NCBI GenBank assembly: GCA_947629815.1
Contig: CANRFG010000007.1
Span: forward strand, 1-43,799
From: an uncultured Bacilli bacterium
Lineage (GTDB): Bacteria; Bacillota_I; Bacilli_A; RF39; UBA660
Direction of reading: 5' to 3'
Length of the DNA stretch: 43,799 nt
In this document: positions 28,542-40,751 of the stretch, one piece after another
How the letters are laid out: every line of letters begins with the position of its first letter
Position numbering within the stretch: position 1 is the first letter of the stretch
Notes under the pieces: generated by a model
The model's input: the letters and a program-made list of their open reading frames with translations, nothing else
What the model was told of the DNA's origin: nothing
Databases searched by the model: none
Made by a program: the position numbers and the translations under genes

Positions 28542-30035
28542 ATGAAGACATTTGTACTTTGCATATTAGATGGTGTAGGAATAAGAAAAGAAGAAAAAGG
28601 TAATTCTGTTTTACTTGCAAATACACCTACGCTTGATTATTTATTTAAAACATATCCTAATAGTTTACTACAAGCAAGTGGTACTAGTGTTGGGTTACCT
28701 AGTGGTCAAATGGGTAATAGTGAAGTTGGACACTTAAATATAGGAGCAGGTAGAGTTGTATATCAACCATTACAATTTATAACTAAAAATATAGAAGATA
28801 AAACATTTTTTGAAAATAAGAATTTACTTGATGCAATAGAACATTCTAAAAAAAATAATTCGAAACTTCATATTTGTGGATTATTAAGTGATGGTGGGAT
28901 ACATTCACATATGAAACACTTATTCGCACTTTTAGATATGTGTAAAAAAGAAAACATAACTAATGTTTATCTTCATCTTTTTACAGATGGTAGAGATACA
29001 TTACCAAGATGTGCATTAAAGTTTTTTGATGAACTAAATAAAAAAATAAAAGAAGTAAATATTGGAACAATTGCTACTATATCAGGTAGATATTATGCTA
29101 TGGATAGAGATAATAATTATGATAGAATTAAAAAATCTTATGACGCAATAGTATTTGGAAACGCTAAAAAATATGATAATTATACTGATTTATTAAATGA
29201 TAATTATTCAAATAATATAGATGATGAATTTATAATACCGGGTGTTATAGATAGTAATGGAACTATTGAATCTAAAGACTCAATTATTGTATTTAATTAT
29301 AGACCAGATAGATTAAGAGAACTTTTTTCATCTATTACTAATAAAAATTTTAACTTTTTTGAAACAAAAAAATTAGAAGATATTAAATTAGTTACAATGA
29401 TGCCTGTAAGTAGTGAAGTAATATGTACTAATGCTTATAATCTTCCTGTATTAGAAAATACATTAGGAGAATATATAAGTAATAAAGGATTAAAACAATT
29501 AAGAATTGCAGAAACAGAAAAATTCGCACATGTTACTTATTTCTTTGATGGTGGAGAAGATAAAAAATTAAAAAATTGTGATAGAATTTTAATACCTTCG
29601 CCTAAAGTTGCTACATATGATTTAAAACCTGAAATGAGCGCATATGAAATAACAGATACTTTAATAAATAAAATTGAAAACTATGATTTAGTAATATTAA
29701 ATTATGCTAATGGAGATATGGTAGGTCATACAGGTAATTTAGAAGCCTCTATAAAAGCAGTTGAAACATTAGATGATTGTCTTAAAAAGTTACATGATAA
29801 AATTAAAGAAATAGATGGTAATTTATTAATAATAGCAGACCATGGTAATTGTGAATATATGATAGATGATGATGGTAATAAAGTTACAAGCCATACGACT
29901 TCTTTAGTGCCATGTATATTATGTAATAATAATTATAGTTTAAAAGATGGTGCATTATGTGATGTTGCGCCTACTATTTTAAAAATTATGAATATTGATA
30001 TACCAAAAGAAATGACAGGTAAAAGTTTAGTTTAA
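28542..30035 (+). CDS. gpmI: 2,3-bisphosphoglycerate-independent phosphoglycerate mutase
   Basis: GQMGNSEVGHLNIGAGRVVYQ; DGRDTLP; NYANGDMVGHTG; IADHGNCE. Confidence 0.97.
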   Translation: MKTFVLCILDGVGIRKEEKGNSVLLANTPTLDYLFKTYPNSLLQASGTSVGLPSGQMGNSEVGHLNIGAGRVVYQPLQFITKNIEDKTFFENKNLLDAIEHSKKNNSKLHICGLLSDGGIHSHMKHLFALLDMCKKENITNVYLHLFTDGRDTLPRCALKFFDELNKKIKEVNIGTIATISGRYYAMDRDNNYDRIKKSYDAIVFGNAKKYDNYTDLLNDNYSNNIDDEFIIPGVIDSNGTIESKDSIIVFNYRPDRLRELFSSITNKNFNFFETKKLEDIKLVTMMPVSSEVICTNAYNLPVLENTLGEYISNKGLKQLRIAETEKFAHVTYFFDGGEDKKLKNCDRILIPSPKVATYDLKPEMSAYEITDTLINKIENYDLVILNYANGDMVGHTGNLEASIKAVETLDDCLKKLHDKIKEIDGNLLIIADHGNCEYMIDDDGNKVTSHTTSLVPCILCNNNYSLKDGALCDVAPTILKIMNIDIPKEMTGKSLV

Positions 30036-30043
30036 GGAGATTT

Positions 30044-30370
30044 ATGACAAAATATATTAAAAAATTTACTTTAGATTTAGAAAATAAAATAAAAGATAAT
30101 TACAAATTTAATTCAAAAGAAATATCTATAATAAGAGAAAAAATAAGTGATTTTCAACATGAAAGATTAATACATTTATTAGTAACTTTATTTTATACAA
30201 TTTTTACTTTTATAATTCTTGCTTTAAGTTACTTAAATAGTCTTTTCATAATACCTTTCTTTATTTTAATTGTATTTTTAATTTTTTATGTGAGACATTA
30301 TTTTTTCCTAGAAAATTCTGTACAATATATTTATACTTTATATGACAAAATAATTAAAAATAATAATTAA
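30044..30370 (+). CDS. Hypothetical membrane protein
   Basis: 108-aa ORF with two TM segments, closely following gpmI. Confidence 0.65.
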   Translation: MTKYIKKFTLDLENKIKDNYKFNSKEISIIREKISDFQHERLIHLLVTLFYTIFTFIILALSYLNSLFIIPFFILIVFLIFYVRHYFFLENSVQYIYTLYDKIIKNNN

Positions 30371-30381
30371 GGGGTTATTTT

Positions 30382-30951
30382 ATGGATAAAGTAAAAGTAA
30401 AGTATTATGGAGATAATGGTGTTTTTTATGAATTAAGAATTCCAAAAAATTTGAATTGGTTTATTATAAGTCGTTATTTTAATGAAAATAATAATGATTA
30501 TGAGGCAGTTCATCTTATTTATAATGGAAATATAATATTTAATAGTTATTCATATAAAAAAGATGAAAAAGTTAAAAAAATTTATAGTAAAAATGAGAAA
30601 TGGGAAATTCAAAAAGTTTTTGCTCATGATTTATTAAAGAGTCTTGGTATTAATTCTTTTACTTTGCAAATTTTAGATAAACTACAATTTGATATTAATT
30701 ATATAAAAATGAAATATTGGTATATTTATTTAAATAGTAAAGTATATCACTTGGATAAAAATTTAAAATGCAATAACAAATATGAAACATATGATATTTT
30801 ATATAACGCTGCTAATTTAGGTAGATTATATATAAACAATGGTAATGTTTATATTGAAGTAAACAAAGGTAATAGATTTGATATATTATCTTTATTTAAA
30901 GCTAAAACAAATGAAATAGGTAATCATAAGAAGTTTTTACTTTTTAAATAA
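30382..30951 (+). CDS. Hypothetical protein
   Basis: 189-aa ORF with plausible RBS. Confidence 0.6.
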   Translation: MDKVKVKYYGDNGVFYELRIPKNLNWFIISRYFNENNNDYEAVHLIYNGNIIFNSYSYKKDEKVKKIYSKNEKWEIQKVFAHDLLKSLGINSFTLQILDKLQFDINYIKMKYWYIYLNSKVYHLDKNLKCNNKYETYDILYNAANLGRLYINNGNVYIEVNKGNRFDILSLFKAKTNEIGNHKKFLLFK

Positions 30952-31052
30952 ATTTACATGTAATTTTTATGGTAAATTATATTATTTTTAAAAATCTTGA
31001 CAAAGAAATAAAAAGTGATAAAATAATCGTTGTTTAGAAGTGAGGGGTAAAT

Positions 31053-31892
31053 ATGGTTGAAAATATTAAGATATTAGGTCATAAAGGAAATCAAGGATTT
31101 GATGTAGAAAATTCTTACGATGCAATAATGAATTGTTCAACTTCAAAAGATATAGATGGAGTAGAATTATACATAAGACCAACTTTAGATGATAAAATAG
31201 TTGTAATGCATGATTCAACAATAAATGGGTATAAAGTTCAAAATTTGTCTTTTAATGAATTAAATAAAATGCAATTTAAAACAAAAAGTATTGATGTATT
31301 CCTTCAAAGATTGTTTAATTTAGCAAATATAGATAGATACTTTTTTAATAGATATGGTTGTTTATCTGGACAACATTGTAGTATAGAAAAATTTGATAGA
31401 ATTATAAAAAATTTTTCTAAAGATAAGCATATGCTTATAGAATTAAAATGTTCACTACAAGAATATTCAGGATTAAAACAAGAAAAATTTGAACAAAATG
31501 TTGTGGAACTATTACAAAAGTATGATTACAAAAATAGAAATTTAGCTATACAAAGTTATAATTATAATGCACTATTTAGAATAAAAGATAAATTACCAGA
31601 TTTAAATGTGGTAACGCTTATAAATAAATACTCTAATTTTAATACATTAGATATGGGATTTGATGGTGCGAATATAAAATATAATTTAATAAATGAAAAT
31701 GCAATAGAAAAAATCATTAAAAATAAGATGTCATTGTATTCATGTGATGATAAAACACCTAGACCTCATTATAGAAAAGCAAACTTTATTTCTAAAGAAT
31801 ATGGAAATGAAATAAAAAATGGTGAATTACCTTTCTATGTTATAACTGATTTCCCATTAAAAGTAAAAGAGTATATAAAAATAAAAAAATGA
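31053..31892 (+). CDS. Glycerophosphodiester phosphodiesterase-like protein (divergent)
   Basis: GHKGNQGFDVENSYDAI...DGVELYIRPTLDDKIVVMHDSTING. Confidence 0.8.
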   Translation: MVENIKILGHKGNQGFDVENSYDAIMNCSTSKDIDGVELYIRPTLDDKIVVMHDSTINGYKVQNLSFNELNKMQFKTKSIDVFLQRLFNLANIDRYFFNRYGCLSGQHCSIEKFDRIIKNFSKDKHMLIELKCSLQEYSGLKQEKFEQNVVELLQKYDYKNRNLAIQSYNYNALFRIKDKLPDLNVVTLINKYSNFNTLDMGFDGANIKYNLINENAIEKIIKNKMSLYSCDDKTPRPHYRKANFISKEYGNEIKNGELPFYVITDFPLKVKEYIKIKK

Positions 31893-31953
31893 AATTAAAA
31901 AAAATTAATTTCTTTTTTTTCTTATAAATTATATAATGTAAATGGTGATTCAA

Positions 31954-33042
31954 GTGGTAAAATCAATATATATTCATATACCTTTTTGTAATAATATTTG
32001 TACATATTGTGATTTTTGTAAAATGTATTATAACAAAAAATGGGTAGATAACTATTTAAAAGAATTAGAAAAAGAAATATATAAAAATTATAAAAATGAG
32101 ATAATTAATACATTATATATAGGTGGTGGGACACCTACTTGTTTAAATTTAGAACAACTACAAAAATTATTTAATATTATAGGAAAAATAAAAAAAAGTA
32201 AAAATATAGAATTTACTTTTGAATGTAATATAGAAGATTTAAACGAAGAAAAATTAAAATTTTTATTTAATAATGGTGTAAATAGATTAAGTATAGGTAT
32301 TCAAACATTTAATGAAAAATATTTAAAATTTTTAGGTAGAAATTATAAAAAGAAAGATATAGTAAAAAACATTTCTTTAGCTAAAAAGATAGGATTTAAA
32401 AATATAAATGTAGATTTAATATATGCAATTTATGGTCAAACAATAAAAGATGTAGAAAAAGATATAGAAAATATAATAAAATTAGATATAAATCATGTAT
32501 CTACTTACTCATTAATTATAGAAGAAAATACAAAAATATACATAGATGGAATAAAAAATATAGATGAAGATATCGACTATGAAATGTATAAACTTATAAA
32601 TAAAAAATTAAAACAAAATGGTTTTATACATTATGAAATAAGTAATTATTGTAAAAGGGGATATGAATCTAAACATAATTTAAACTATTGGAATAATAAT
32701 GAATATTATGGATTTGGACTTGGTGCAAGTGGATATGTTAATAATATTAGATATGAAAATACAAGAAATTTAAACAAATATTTAACTGGTAATTATATAT
32801 ATTGTAAAAATGAAATATCATATAAAGAAAAAATGGAAAATGAATTTATACTAGGTTTTAGAAAAATAAAAGGAATTAATAAAAAAGAGTTTAATAATAA
32901 ATATACAAATATTAAAGATATAAAACAAGTTAAAGAATTATTAGAAAGTAAGCAATTACTTGAAAATAAAAATAACATATACATAAATCCAAAATATTTA
33001 TATACACAAAATCAAATACTTGTTAATTTCATTGATACTTAA
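31954..33042 (+). CDS. hemW: HemW-like radical SAM protein
   Basis: KSIYIHIPFCNNICTYCDFCK; YIGGGTPTCL; NRLSIGIQTFN. Confidence 0.93.
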   Translation: MVKSIYIHIPFCNNICTYCDFCKMYYNKKWVDNYLKELEKEIYKNYKNEIINTLYIGGGTPTCLNLEQLQKLFNIIGKIKKSKNIEFTFECNIEDLNEEKLKFLFNNGVNRLSIGIQTFNEKYLKFLGRNYKKKDIVKNISLAKKIGFKNINVDLIYAIYGQTIKDVEKDIENIIKLDINHVSTYSLIIEENTKIYIDGIKNIDEDIDYEMYKLINKKLKQNGFIHYEISNYCKRGYESKHNLNYWNNNEYYGFGLGASGYVNNIRYENTRNLNKYLTGNYIYCKNEISYKEKMENEFILGFRKIKGINKKEFNNKYTNIKDIKQVKELLESKQLLENKNNIYINPKYLYTQNQILVNFIDT

Positions 33043-33075
33043 GCATAAATGTGTTAAAATGAGATAGGTGGTAGT

Positions 33076-33657
33076 ATGAATAAACAAGATGTATTTAAAA
33101 GAGAATTTAGTTATATATTAAATTCAAAATATTTGGAAAATGCTAAAAAATTAGTGGAAATGTTACCAGATTATTTTTTTGAAGTACCTGCTAGTTCAAC
33201 AGGAAAATATCATCCTAAGTTTTCATTAGGAACAGGAGGATTAGTAAGACATACTAAAGTAGCTGTAAGAATTGCTTATGAACTTTTAAATAATGAATCT
33301 ATAGGTAGTGTTTTTACTAACGATGAAAAAGATTTAATGTTAATTGCTTTAATACTTCATGATGGTTGCAAATCAGGACTTGTTAAAACAGAATATACAG
33401 TTGCTAATCATCCACTAATAGTTTCAAAATTAATAAAAGACAATAAAGATAAATTAACACTTACAGAAGGTGAACTTGAATTTTTATGTTCCTGTATAGA
33501 AACACATATGGGACCTTGGACTAAGGATTATAAAGGTAATGCTATTTTGCAAGCACCTAAAAATAAATATCAAAAATTTGTTCATATGTGTGATTTTTTA
33601 TCTTCAAAGAAGTTTCTTGATGTAAAATTTTTAAATAATGAAATATCAGAAGATTAG
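33076..33657 (+). CDS. HD-domain hydrolase
   Basis: LVRHTKVAVRIA...LIALILHDGCKSG. Confidence 0.8.
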   Translation: MNKQDVFKREFSYILNSKYLENAKKLVEMLPDYFFEVPASSTGKYHPKFSLGTGGLVRHTKVAVRIAYELLNNESIGSVFTNDEKDLMLIALILHDGCKSGLVKTEYTVANHPLIVSKLIKDNKDKLTLTEGELEFLCSCIETHMGPWTKDYKGNAILQAPKNKYQKFVHMCDFLSSKKFLDVKFLNNEISED

Positions 33658-33667
33658 GAAGGATTGT

Positions 33668-34375
33668 ATGAAAGGGAAAATAATTTTAATAGAAGGTGTT
33701 GATTGTTCTGGAAAAGAAACACAATCAAAATTAATTGTTAAAAGATTAAATGAAAAGGGAATTAAATGTGAATATTTTTCATTTCCTAATTATGATTCTC
33801 CAACAGGCAAAATAATAGGAGGACCATTTTTAGGTAAGGAATATATTTCAAAATCTTACTTTGAAGAAGGAAGTATAAATGTAGACCCTAAAGTGTCTTC
33901 ACTTTATTATGCTGCAGATAGATTATATAATATAAATTTAATAAATAATTTAATTGATAATGGTATTACTGTTATATTAGATAGATATATATATTCCAAT
34001 ATGGCATTTCAAGGCTCTAAAATAACTGAAGAAAAACAAAGAAAAGAAATGTATAAATGGATAGAAAACCTTGAGTTTGATTTTTTAAATTTACCTGCGC
34101 CTGATATGACATTTTTTCTTCATCTTCCATCTGAAATTAGTATAGAATTACTTAATAAAAGAGGAGAAAAAGCTGATGGAAATGAATCTGATAGTTCATA
34201 TTTAAATAAGTCAGAACAATCTTATTTAGAATTATGTGATATATATAATTTTATAAAAATTGAGTGTTTTAAAAATGGTGAATTAAGAAAAATAGAAGAA
34301 ATAAACGACGAATTATTAGATAATATAGAAAGGGGTTTAAAAATTGAGAAAAGTAATGTTCATAGAAAAAGCTAA
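33668..34375 (+). CDS. Thymidylate kinase-like nucleotide kinase
   Basis: IILIEGVDCSGKETQSKLI; DRYIYSNMAFQGSK. Confidence 0.85.
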   Translation: MKGKIILIEGVDCSGKETQSKLIVKRLNEKGIKCEYFSFPNYDSPTGKIIGGPFLGKEYISKSYFEEGSINVDPKVSSLYYAADRLYNINLINNLIDNGITVILDRYIYSNMAFQGSKITEEKQRKEMYKWIENLEFDFLNLPAPDMTFFLHLPSEISIELLNKRGEKADGNESDSSYLNKSEQSYLELCDIYNFIKIECFKNGELRKIEEINDELLDNIERGLKIEKSNVHRKS

Positions 34376-34592
34376 AAATGGAGAACCTGGTTATGATATA
34401 AATAAAAGTTTAGCTTATAATTTAGATAAAACTTATTGTGGTGAAGAATATGCACCTGGGCAACGCACATGGGAAGATATTGTTACAGAATTAGGAAATC
34501 AGGCAAAAGAAGAAGGTATATTGCAAAATTTCTGTAGAGATTATACAGAATCCATAGGTGAATTTGATGAAAATAGAGTCCAAGTTAGATAA
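34344..34592 (+). CDS. Small hypothetical protein overlapping kinase and rnhB
   Basis: 82-aa ORF, possible TTG start after AAAGGGG. Confidence 0.5.
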   Translation: MRKVMFIEKAKNGEPGYDINKSLAYNLDKTYCGEEYAPGQRTWEDIVTELGNQAKEEGILQNFCRDYTESIGEFDENRVQVR

Positions 34593-35220
34593 TTATAAAT
34601 ATGAGCATGAATTATGGGAAAGTGGTATAAATAATGTTGCTGGTGTAGATGAAGTTGGAAGAGGACCTTTAATTGGACCAGTAGTAACTGCTTGCGTTGT
34701 TTTACCTCATGATTTTAAATTAGATGGATTAACTGATTCAAAAAAATTGACTGAAAAAAAAAGAAATGAATATGCAGAATATATTAAAGAACATGCCATA
34801 GGGTATTCTATAGGTATAGTTGGTCCAGATGAAATAGATGAAATAAATATATATCAAGCAAGTAAAAAAGCAATGATTTTGGCTATTGAAGATTTAAGAA
34901 AAAAAATAAAAATTGAACATGTTTTAACTGATGCAATGCCTCTTGAATTAGATATTCCAACGACTTCTATAATAAAAGGCGATTTAAAGAGCATAACTAT
35001 TTCTGCAGCAAGTGTAATTGCTAAAGTTACTAGAGATAGTATGATGTATGAACTTGATAAAAAATATCCAGAGTATGAATTTGGTAAACATAAGGGGTAT
35101 CCTACTAAGAAACATATAGAAGCAATTAAGAAATATGGACTTATAGATGGATATAGAAAAACATATGGACCTGTTGAGGAGATAATAAAGGAGAGAAAAT
35201 CTAATGCTTTTTCAAAATAA
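34567..35220 (+). CDS. rnhB: Ribonuclease HII
   Basis: VAGVDEVGRGPLIGPVVTACV; ISAASVIAKVTRD; GKHKGYPTKKH. Confidence 0.96.
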   Translation: MKIESKLDNYKYEHELWESGINNVAGVDEVGRGPLIGPVVTACVVLPHDFKLDGLTDSKKLTEKKRNEYAEYIKEHAIGYSIGIVGPDEIDEINIYQASKKAMILAIEDLRKKIKIEHVLTDAMPLELDIPTTSIIKGDLKSITISAASVIAKVTRDSMMYELDKKYPEYEFGKHKGYPTKKHIEAIKKYGLIDGYRKTYGPVEEIIKERKSNAFSK

Positions 35221-35410
35221 TTTTGGTAAAAATAATAATACAAAAATAGTACCTAAAAAAACAACATTTACATATTCAAAAAAAACACCAGAAGAAATAG
35301 TAGAAGAAAGAGAAATGAAAAGAACAAATGCTTTATTTAATGAAATTAATAAAGATAGAAAATCTACACGAATAATAAATAATAATTTCTTTAAAAATAG
35401 ATTAAAGTAG
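35204..35410 (+). CDS. Small hypothetical protein
   Basis: 68-aa ORF overlapping the end of rnhB. Confidence 0.45.
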   Translation: MLFQNNFGKNNNTKIVPKKTTFTYSKKTPEEIVEEREMKRTNALFNEINKDRKSTRIINNNFFKNRLK

Positions 35411-35556
35411 TAATTTACAAGTTAGAATTTATGTTTTAACTTGTTTTATTTTGTATAAAAATGCAAAACTTATCGATTTTTAAAAAATTATTCCACTTGA
35501 CAAATATCATGGTGGAGGTCATAATATAAGTAAACAATAGAAAAGAGGAAGTAAAA

Positions 35557-37122
35557 ATGAAAAAAGGTTTTACATTAGTAGAGTTATTAGCAGTAATAGT
35601 AATACTTGCAATAATAGCGTTGATAACAGTACCAATAATAATGAATATAGTAGAGTCATCTAAGAAAGCAACATCAGTAGAAAGTGCGAATGGATATGTA
35701 AGAGCAGTAACAAACTATTTAATAATGAATGTAGTAGATGATGGAGTATATAGTGTATTTGATAGTAACATAAAAGCAGAATATACAGGAACAAAAGTAA
35801 GTAATGGAAGTATAACAATAGAAAAAGGAGATATAAAGAAAGCCAATTTATGTATAAATGATTATTCAATAGATTATATAAATGGAGTATCAAGTATATC
35901 AAATAATGATTATTGTAAAGATACGAATAATAAAACATTAATAGTAAAGAAAAATAATGAAGAGTTAAAAAGCATATATATAGGAGAAAGTACAAATACA
36001 GAAATAGAAAAAGAAGATGTAACAAATATAGTATGTAATAATGGAGTAACTTTAAAGGAAGAAAATGGAAAAATAAAAGTAGAAAATATACTAAGTAATT
36101 CAGAATGTAATTTTAATAGTAATTTAGAAGATACAATAAACAATATAGATAATACAACAAATAACATATTATTATTAAATGATATAGAGTTAGAAACCAC
36201 TTTGACTATTCCAAAAGGAAAAGATGTAGTAATAAACTTAAATGGAAAAAGTGTTAGTTCAGAAAAAGATACAATTTCTAGTAAAGGTTATTTAACAATT
36301 GATGATACAACAGGTGGTGGAATAATAAATACAATTGGAAATAATACAAAAGTAATATCTAGTGATGGAACTAAATCTAAATTAGTAATTAAAAATGGTT
36401 ATATAAAAGGTACTTCAACTTGCAGTGAGTGGTATTGCACTCCTATTTATGTTGTAAATGAAAGTAATTTAGAAATATCTCCTGTAAAGGAAACTATTTT
36501 TGAAGATGGAGAATATAAAGATGGAGTTTATATAGAAAGTACTTATGGTATTACTGTGTGGGTAGCAAGTGCATCAAATGGCGTTATAAATGGTGGAACA
36601 TATAAAGCAATTTCTTTGGATAATGCTACTGCTTGGCAAAATCTAGTATGCTCTGTATGTAATACATTGACAATTAATGATGCTACTGCTCTTGGTGAAG
36701 GCTCTACTATTAGAGGACAAAAAAGTGGACATATAATCGTAAATGGTGGAAATTATGAGTCATCATTGAGAGGTACTATTATGAATGATAGTGATTTTAT
36801 AGGTTTAATTGATATTAATGGTGGTGTGTATGAATCAAATGGTTTACCTGTAATCTCTTGTAATGGTGCTTCAACTATAAACATTAAAAATGCTGAAATA
36901 ACTGTAAATGGTGAGTCTGTTCCAGCTGTTTCTAATAATTTTGATGGTTGTGTTGTCAATATATGTAGTGCTACAATTAAAAACGCTGATTATGATTTAT
37001 CTGCAGTTGGCACAATTAACTATAATCCATCTACTATAACTTGGTCTAATAATAAGCTAGAGCCTACAATTAAATCAGGTGAGGAATATATAAAAAGTAA
37101 TAATGAATTAAAATGTGATTAA
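35557..37122 (+). CDS. Type IV prepilin-like protein with beta-helix-like C-terminal region
   Basis: MKKGFTLVELLAVIVILAIIALITVPIIMNI; C-terminal repeated INGG.Y / VNGGNYES rungs. Confidence 0.8.
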   Translation: MKKGFTLVELLAVIVILAIIALITVPIIMNIVESSKKATSVESANGYVRAVTNYLIMNVVDDGVYSVFDSNIKAEYTGTKVSNGSITIEKGDIKKANLCINDYSIDYINGVSSISNNDYCKDTNNKTLIVKKNNEELKSIYIGESTNTEIEKEDVTNIVCNNGVTLKEENGKIKVENILSNSECNFNSNLEDTINNIDNTTNNILLLNDIELETTLTIPKGKDVVINLNGKSVSSEKDTISSKGYLTIDDTTGGGIINTIGNNTKVISSDGTKSKLVIKNGYIKGTSTCSEWYCTPIYVVNESNLEISPVKETIFEDGEYKDGVYIESTYGITVWVASASNGVINGGTYKAISLDNATAWQNLVCSVCNTLTINDATALGEGSTIRGQKSGHIIVNGGNYESSLRGTIMNDSDFIGLIDINGGVYESNGLPVISCNGASTINIKNAEITVNGESVPAVSNNFDGCVVNICSATIKNADYDLSAVGTINYNPSTITWSNNKLEPTIKSGEEYIKSNNELKCD

Positions 37123-37184
37123 AATACCTTATAAAAGTACGATTTTTCGTACTTTTTGTTTTAAATAAAAAAAATTTTTATTTT

Positions 37185-37211
37185 TTAGCACTCATATCTT
37201 GACAATGCTAA
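37185..37211. promoter_or_regulatory. CIRCE-like HrcA operator 1
   Basis: TTAGCACTC-N9-CAATGCTAA (left half perfect). Confidence 0.7.
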
Positions 37212-37227
37212 CATATAATAGTATACT
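37199..37227 (+). promoter_or_regulatory. SigA promoter of hrcA operon
   Basis: TTGACA-N17-TATACT between two CIRCE-like elements. Confidence 0.75.
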
Positions 37228-37231
37228 GAAT

Positions 37232-37258
37232 ATAGCATTCGACAAATAGGAGTGCTAA
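37232..37258. promoter_or_regulatory. CIRCE-like HrcA operator 2
   Basis: ATAGCATTC-N9-GAGTGCTAA (right half perfect). Confidence 0.75.
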
Positions 37259-37272
37259 TAAGAGGTGATTAT

Positions 37273-38259
37273 ATGTTAAATGAAAGACAGACAGAACTTC
37301 TTAAATTAATAGTAGAGGATTATATAAAAACAGCTAGACCAATAAGTTCTAATTCTTTATGTAAAGCACTAAATTGTTCAAGTGCAACAATAAGAAATGA
37401 AATGGCTTTGCTAGAAGAAATAGGACTAATTGAAAAAACACATATTTCATCAGGTAGAGTTCCAAGTGAAAAAGGTTATAGATATTATGTTGATAATATT
37501 ATGAAACCAAAAGAATTAACAGGAGAAGATGTTTTAAAACTTCAACAAGTATTTCAAAATAAGTCATTGGTTTTGACTGATGCAATAAGTAAAAGTATGG
37601 AAATAATTTCAGAAATTACAAATTATACCACAGTAGTACTTGGACCATCTTCACAAGATAATAGACTTACTAAAGTAGAAGTTGTACCTATAACAGAAAG
37701 AGAATTAGTCGCAATTGTTATTACAGATAAAGGACATGTTCAACATAAAAATATAATGCTTAGTGAAAATGTCCCACTTAATGAGATAAAACAAACAGTC
37801 GACTTAATAAATAAACTCGTTATTGGAACACCTATAAGTGAAGTAAGTACAACACTTGAATACGAAGTAAAACCTATAATTGCAAATTATGTTAAACAAC
37901 ACGAAGTTTTATATAATGCTTTCTACAATGCGTTTTCAGATTTTGCATCTGCTAGTAATGTACAAATGAATGGTAGAAAAAATATACTTATGCAACCTGA
38001 ATTCGATAATACTGAAAAAATAAGAGAAATAATAAATAAATTTGATGATAAAGAAATAATAAATAGTATTAAAGAAGAAGGGAATGGTATAAATATATAC
38101 ATAGGTAGTGAAAATGACATAGACGAAGATTTAACAGTAATTAAAACAAAATACAACAATAATGGAGAAGAAGGAACTATCGCTTTAATAGGTCCAAAAA
38201 GAATGGAATATGACCATGTTGTAACATTACTTGATTATATAAAGCAAAATTTAGAATAG
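37273..38259 (+). CDS. hrcA: Heat-inducible transcription repressor HrcA
   Basis: LNERQTELLKLIVEDYIKTARPISS...SSATIRNEMALLEEIGLIEKTHISSGRVPSEKGYRYYVD. Confidence 0.97.
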   Translation: MLNERQTELLKLIVEDYIKTARPISSNSLCKALNCSSATIRNEMALLEEIGLIEKTHISSGRVPSEKGYRYYVDNIMKPKELTGEDVLKLQQVFQNKSLVLTDAISKSMEIISEITNYTTVVLGPSSQDNRLTKVEVVPITERELVAIVITDKGHVQHKNIMLSENVPLNEIKQTVDLINKLVIGTPISEVSTTLEYEVKPIIANYVKQHEVLYNAFYNAFSDFASASNVQMNGRKNILMQPEFDNTEKIREIINKFDDKEIINSIKEEGNGINIYIGSENDIDEDLTVIKTKYNNNGEEGTIALIGPKRMEYDHVVTLLDYIKQNLE

Positions 38260-38268
38260 GAGGTTGTT

Positions 38269-38865
38269 ATGGAAGAAAATACACAAACAGAAAATAAAGA
38301 ACAAGAAGTAAATCAACAAGAGGTAAATAACCAACAAGTTAATAAAGTAGAACAAAAACATGAAAGTGGAAAAAAAGAAGAAAAACATAAAAAAATTAAA
38401 GATAAACGATTAGATAAATTAAATGATGCTTATAATAAAATAAGTGAGTTAGAAGATAAATTACTTAGAGAAAAAGCAGAAAATATAAATTATAGAAAAA
38501 GAAAAGAAGAAGAAGTAAGCAGAATGCTTAAGTATTCTAATGAAGACTTAATAAAGGAAATGTTACAAATAGTAGATAATTTTGAAAGAGCAATAAATAT
38601 GGATGATGACAACTTAGAAGATGAAGTTTCAAAATTTTTATCAGGATTTAAAATGATTTATTGTAAATTAATTGCTACTTTAGAAAAATTCGAAGTGAAA
38701 GCAATCGATGGAAATAATAAACCATTTGACCCAACTTATCATCAAGCAGTCATGACTGAGGCAAGAGAAGGTATAGAGCCAGGTATGGTACTTGATGTAT
38801 TACAAAAAGGATATCTATATAAAGATAGAGTTATAAGACCAGCTATGGTCAAAGTTAGTGAATAA
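38269..38865 (+). CDS. grpE: Nucleotide exchange factor GrpE
   Basis: AENINYRKRKEEE; VDNFERAI; FDPTYHQAV; VLQKGYLYKDRVIRPAMVKVS. Confidence 0.95.
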   Translation: MEENTQTENKEQEVNQQEVNNQQVNKVEQKHESGKKEEKHKKIKDKRLDKLNDAYNKISELEDKLLREKAENINYRKRKEEEVSRMLKYSNEDLIKEMLQIVDNFERAINMDDDNLEDEVSKFLSGFKMIYCKLIATLEKFEVKAIDGNNKPFDPTYHQAVMTEAREGIEPGMVLDVLQKGYLYKDRVIRPAMVKVSE

Positions 38866-38876
38866 AGGAAAGGTGA

Positions 38877-40703
<1,827 letters not shown>

Positions 40704-40751
40704 AATGAAGTTCTAGTTAATCTAGAACTTCTCTAATATGGGAGGAAAAAA

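Noticed and set aside
35660-36200. Minus-strand ORFs 35660-36025 and 35910-36200
   Set aside because: Antisense to the prepilin gene with the same codon-bias artefact.
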